Shown: piece after piece, positions 8,147 through 9,698 of the stretch
Position numbering within the stretch: the first letter of the stretch is position 1
How the letters are laid out: the number at the start of each line of letters is the position of its first letter
Assembly: GCA_021154985.1 (NCBI GenBank)
Contig: JAJNQE010000158.1
Coordinates: 1 to 9,698 of the forward strand
Length of the DNA: 9,698 nucleotides
Reading direction: 5' to 3'
DNA from: Hydrogenophaga sp.
GTDB lineage: Bacteria > Pseudomonadota > Gammaproteobacteria > Burkholderiales > Burkholderiaceae_C
Made by a program: the position numbers and the translations under genes
The notes under the pieces: model-generated
What the model was told of the DNA's origin: nothing
Databases searched by the model: none
What the model saw: only the letters and a program-made list of their open reading frames with translations

Positions 8147-9574
8147 ATGTCCAGCATCAACTACAGCGAAAAGATCCCGAACAACGTCAACCTGAGCGAA
8201 GACCGCACGCTGCAGCGCGCGCTCGAAGGCTGGCAGCCCAACTTCATCAACTGGTGGGACGACGTGGGCCCCGAGGGCTCGACCGACCACGAGGTGTATT
8301 TGCGCACCGCCGTGAGCGTGGACCCACAGGGCTGGGCGCAGTTTGGTCACGTGAAGATGCGCGACTACCGCTGGGGCATTTTCCTGAATCCGGGCGATGC
8401 CGATCGCGAGATCCACTTTGGCGACCACAAGGGCGAAAAAGCCTGGCAAGACGTGCCCGGCGAACACCGCGCCAACCTGCGCCGCATCATCGTCACACAG
8501 GGCGACACCGAGCCGGCATCGGTGGAGCAGCAACGCCACCTGGGCCTGACCGCGCCCAGCATGTACGACCTGCGCAACCTGTTCCAGATCAACGTGGAAG
8601 AGGGCCGCCACCTGTGGGCCATGGTCTACCTGTTGCACAAGCACTTTGGCCGCGACGGCCGCGAAGAGGCCGACGCGCTGCTGCAGCGCACCTCGGGCGA
8701 TCAGGACAACCCACGCATCCTGGGTGCGTTCAACGAGAAGACGCCCGACTGGCTGGCCTTCTTCATGTTCACCTACTTCACCGACCGCGACGGCAAGTTC
8801 CAGCTCTCCGCGCTGGCCGAGTCCGCGTTCGATCCGCTGGCCCGCACGACCAAGTTCATGCTGACCGAAGAAGCGCACCACATGTTCGTGGGCGAGAGCG
8901 GCATTTCGCGCGTGCTGACCCGCACCGCGCAGGTGATGAACGAGCTCAAGACCGACGACCCCGCCCTGGTGCGCGCGGCCGGCTGTATCGACATCGGCAC
9001 CATCCAGCGCTACCTGAACTTCCACTACAGCGTGACCATCGACCTGTTCGGCGCCGACCAGTCGAGCAACGCCGCCATCTTCTACAGCTCCGGTCTGAAA
9101 GGCCGCTTTGAAGAGGGTAAACGCGCTGACGACCACGTGCTCAAGGGTCAGACCTACAAGGTGCTGGAAGTGCACAACGGCCAGATCGTGGAGAAAGATG
9201 TGCCGATGCTCAACGCGCTCAACGAAGTGCTGCGCGACGACTACATCCGCGACTCGGTGGCCGGTGTGGGCCGCTGGAACCGCGTGCTGGAAAAGGCCGG
9301 TATCCCGAACCGCCTGGTGGCGCCGCACAAGGCGTTCAACCGCCAGATCGGCGCCCTGGCCGGCGTGAAGACCACGCCCGAGGGCAAGGTGATCAGCGAG
9401 GCCGAATGGACCGCGCGCAAGGACGAGTGGCTGCCCACCCCGGGCGACTTCGCGTTTGTTGCCTCGCTCATGGGCCGAGTCACCGAACCCGGCAAGTTCG
9501 CGGGCTGGATCGCGCCGCCGGTGATGGGGATCAACCGCCAGCCAGTGGACTTTGAATACGTCAGGTTTAATTGA
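8147..9574 (+). CDS. boxB: Benzoyl-CoA 2,3-epoxidase, oxygenase component
   Basis: BoxB is the di-iron oxygenase that inserts one O2 atom into benzoyl-CoA to form the 2,3-epoxide (EC 1.14.13.208), drawing electrons from NADPH through the reductase BoxA. The 475 residues match the family. Carboxylate/His iron ligands are recognisable by pattern: E122 (DTEP), E152 and H155 in NVEEGRH (149-155), D213 in YFTDRD, and E242 and H245 in TEEAHH (240-245). These keep the spacing I recall for the Azoarcus evansii enzyme with an offset of two residues. The two E-x2-H pairs are diagnostic of ferritin-like di-iron folds. The stop is followed by 124 nt of hairpins and no start of boxA is visible, so the reductase gene must lie beyond the window or elsewhere. 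Identification is very firm. Confidence 0.96.
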   Translation: MSSINYSEKIPNNVNLSEDRTLQRALEGWQPNFINWWDDVGPEGSTDHEVYLRTAVSVDPQGWAQFGHVKMRDYRWGIFLNPGDADREIHFGDHKGEKAWQDVPGEHRANLRRIIVTQGDTEPASVEQQRHLGLTAPSMYDLRNLFQINVEEGRHLWAMVYLLHKHFGRDGREEADALLQRTSGDQDNPRILGAFNEKTPDWLAFFMFTYFTDRDGKFQLSALAESAFDPLARTTKFMLTEEAHHMFVGESGISRVLTRTAQVMNELKTDDPALVRAAGCIDIGTIQRYLNFHYSVTIDLFGADQSSNAAIFYSSGLKGRFEEGKRADDHVLKGQTYKVLEVHNGQIVEKDVPMLNALNEVLRDDYIRDSVAGVGRWNRVLEKAGIPNRLVAPHKAFNRQIGALAGVKTTPEGKVISEAEWTARKDEWLPTPGDFAFVASLMGRVTEPGKFAGWIAPPVMGINRQPVDFEYVRFN

Positions 9575-9582
9575 TCCACCCC

Positions 9583-9657
9583 CGCGCCGCGCCTGCGGCG
9601 CGTCACCCCCTCAAGGGGGCGATGCCTGCGGCCTGGCAAAGCCAGTTCCGCGGCATC
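9583..9657. repeat. Palindromic intergenic element downstream of boxB
   Basis: Three hairpins lie in tandem. The first pairs CGCGCCGC (9583-9590) with GCGGCGCG (9595-9602). The second pairs CCCCC (9606-9610) with GGGGG (9615-9619) around TCAA. The third pairs GATGCC (9621-9626) with GGCATC (9652-9657) and encloses an inner stem CTGGC-AAA-GCCAG (9633-9645). None has a T run. The CCCCCTCAAGGGGG core and the CTGGCAAAGCCAG stem resemble REP-like elements I recall from Comamonadaceae intergenic regions. It may protect the 3' end of boxCB mRNA. Confidence 0.55.
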
Positions 9658-9667
9658 CTTGAATGAG

Positions 9668-9690
9668 GCCCGCGCTCGCTGCCGGGCTTT
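9668..9690 (+). terminator. Possible terminator after boxB
   Basis: GCCCG (9668-9672) pairs with CGGGC (9683-9687) around a 10-nt loop and is followed by TTT. The stem is short and the T run is broken, so this is a weak candidate, about 95 nt after the boxB stop and close to the window edge. Confidence 0.3.
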
Positions 9691-9698
9691 GTCCGTTT

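Overview
This window looks like the chromosome of a high-GC betaproteobacterium, most likely Burkholderiales/Comamonadaceae (Hydrogenophaga-, Acidovorax- or Variovorax-like). The evidence is codon use, the Burkholderiales-type C-terminus of the Mrp/ApbC protein, a complete-looking set of box-pathway proteins, and a palindromic intergenic sequence after the last gene of a kind I associate with that family. Placement below family level is a guess.

Layout. (1) 1-901, + strand: the 3' part of apbC (Mrp-type Fe-S cluster carrier ATPase), closed by a strong intrinsic terminator at 929-954. (2) 1046-1900, + strand: a GNAT acetyltransferase with a YitH-like C-terminal domain. It ends 15 nt short of the convergent catabolic block and has no obvious role in it. 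(3) 5087-1916, - strand: a two-gene operon, boxD (3,4-dehydroadipyl-CoA semialdehyde dehydrogenase) then bclA (benzoate-CoA ligase), separated by 28 nt. (4) 5088-5264: a divergent control region with TGCA-N6-TGCA type operators. (5) 5265-6218, + strand: boxR, an XRE-type helix-turn-helix repressor fused to a shikimate-kinase-like sensor domain. (6) 6219-6337: a second control region with another TGCA-N6-TGCA operator, a near-consensus sigma70 promoter and a 16-bp palindrome over the -10 box. (7) 6338-9574, + strand: boxC (benzoyl-CoA-dihydrodiol lyase) and boxB (benzoyl-CoA 2,3-epoxidase oxygenase), followed by a hairpin-rich tail to the window end.

Together these genes encode aerobic benzoate breakdown through CoA thioesters. 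BclA activates benzoate to benzoyl-CoA. BoxB, with its reductase BoxA (not in the window), makes the 2,3-epoxide. BoxC opens the ring and releases formate to give 3,4-dehydroadipyl-CoA semialdehyde. BoxD oxidises the semialdehyde to the acid, which leads to beta-oxidation. BoxR presumably represses both transcription units until benzoyl-CoA accumulates.

The system is known rather than new. The most informative details are the regulatory architecture (three operator-like sites, two nearly identical and about 1 kb apart, one overlapping the boxR stop codon), the palindrome over the boxC -10 box, substitutions at kinase active-site positions in BoxR, and the lack of boxA directly after boxB.
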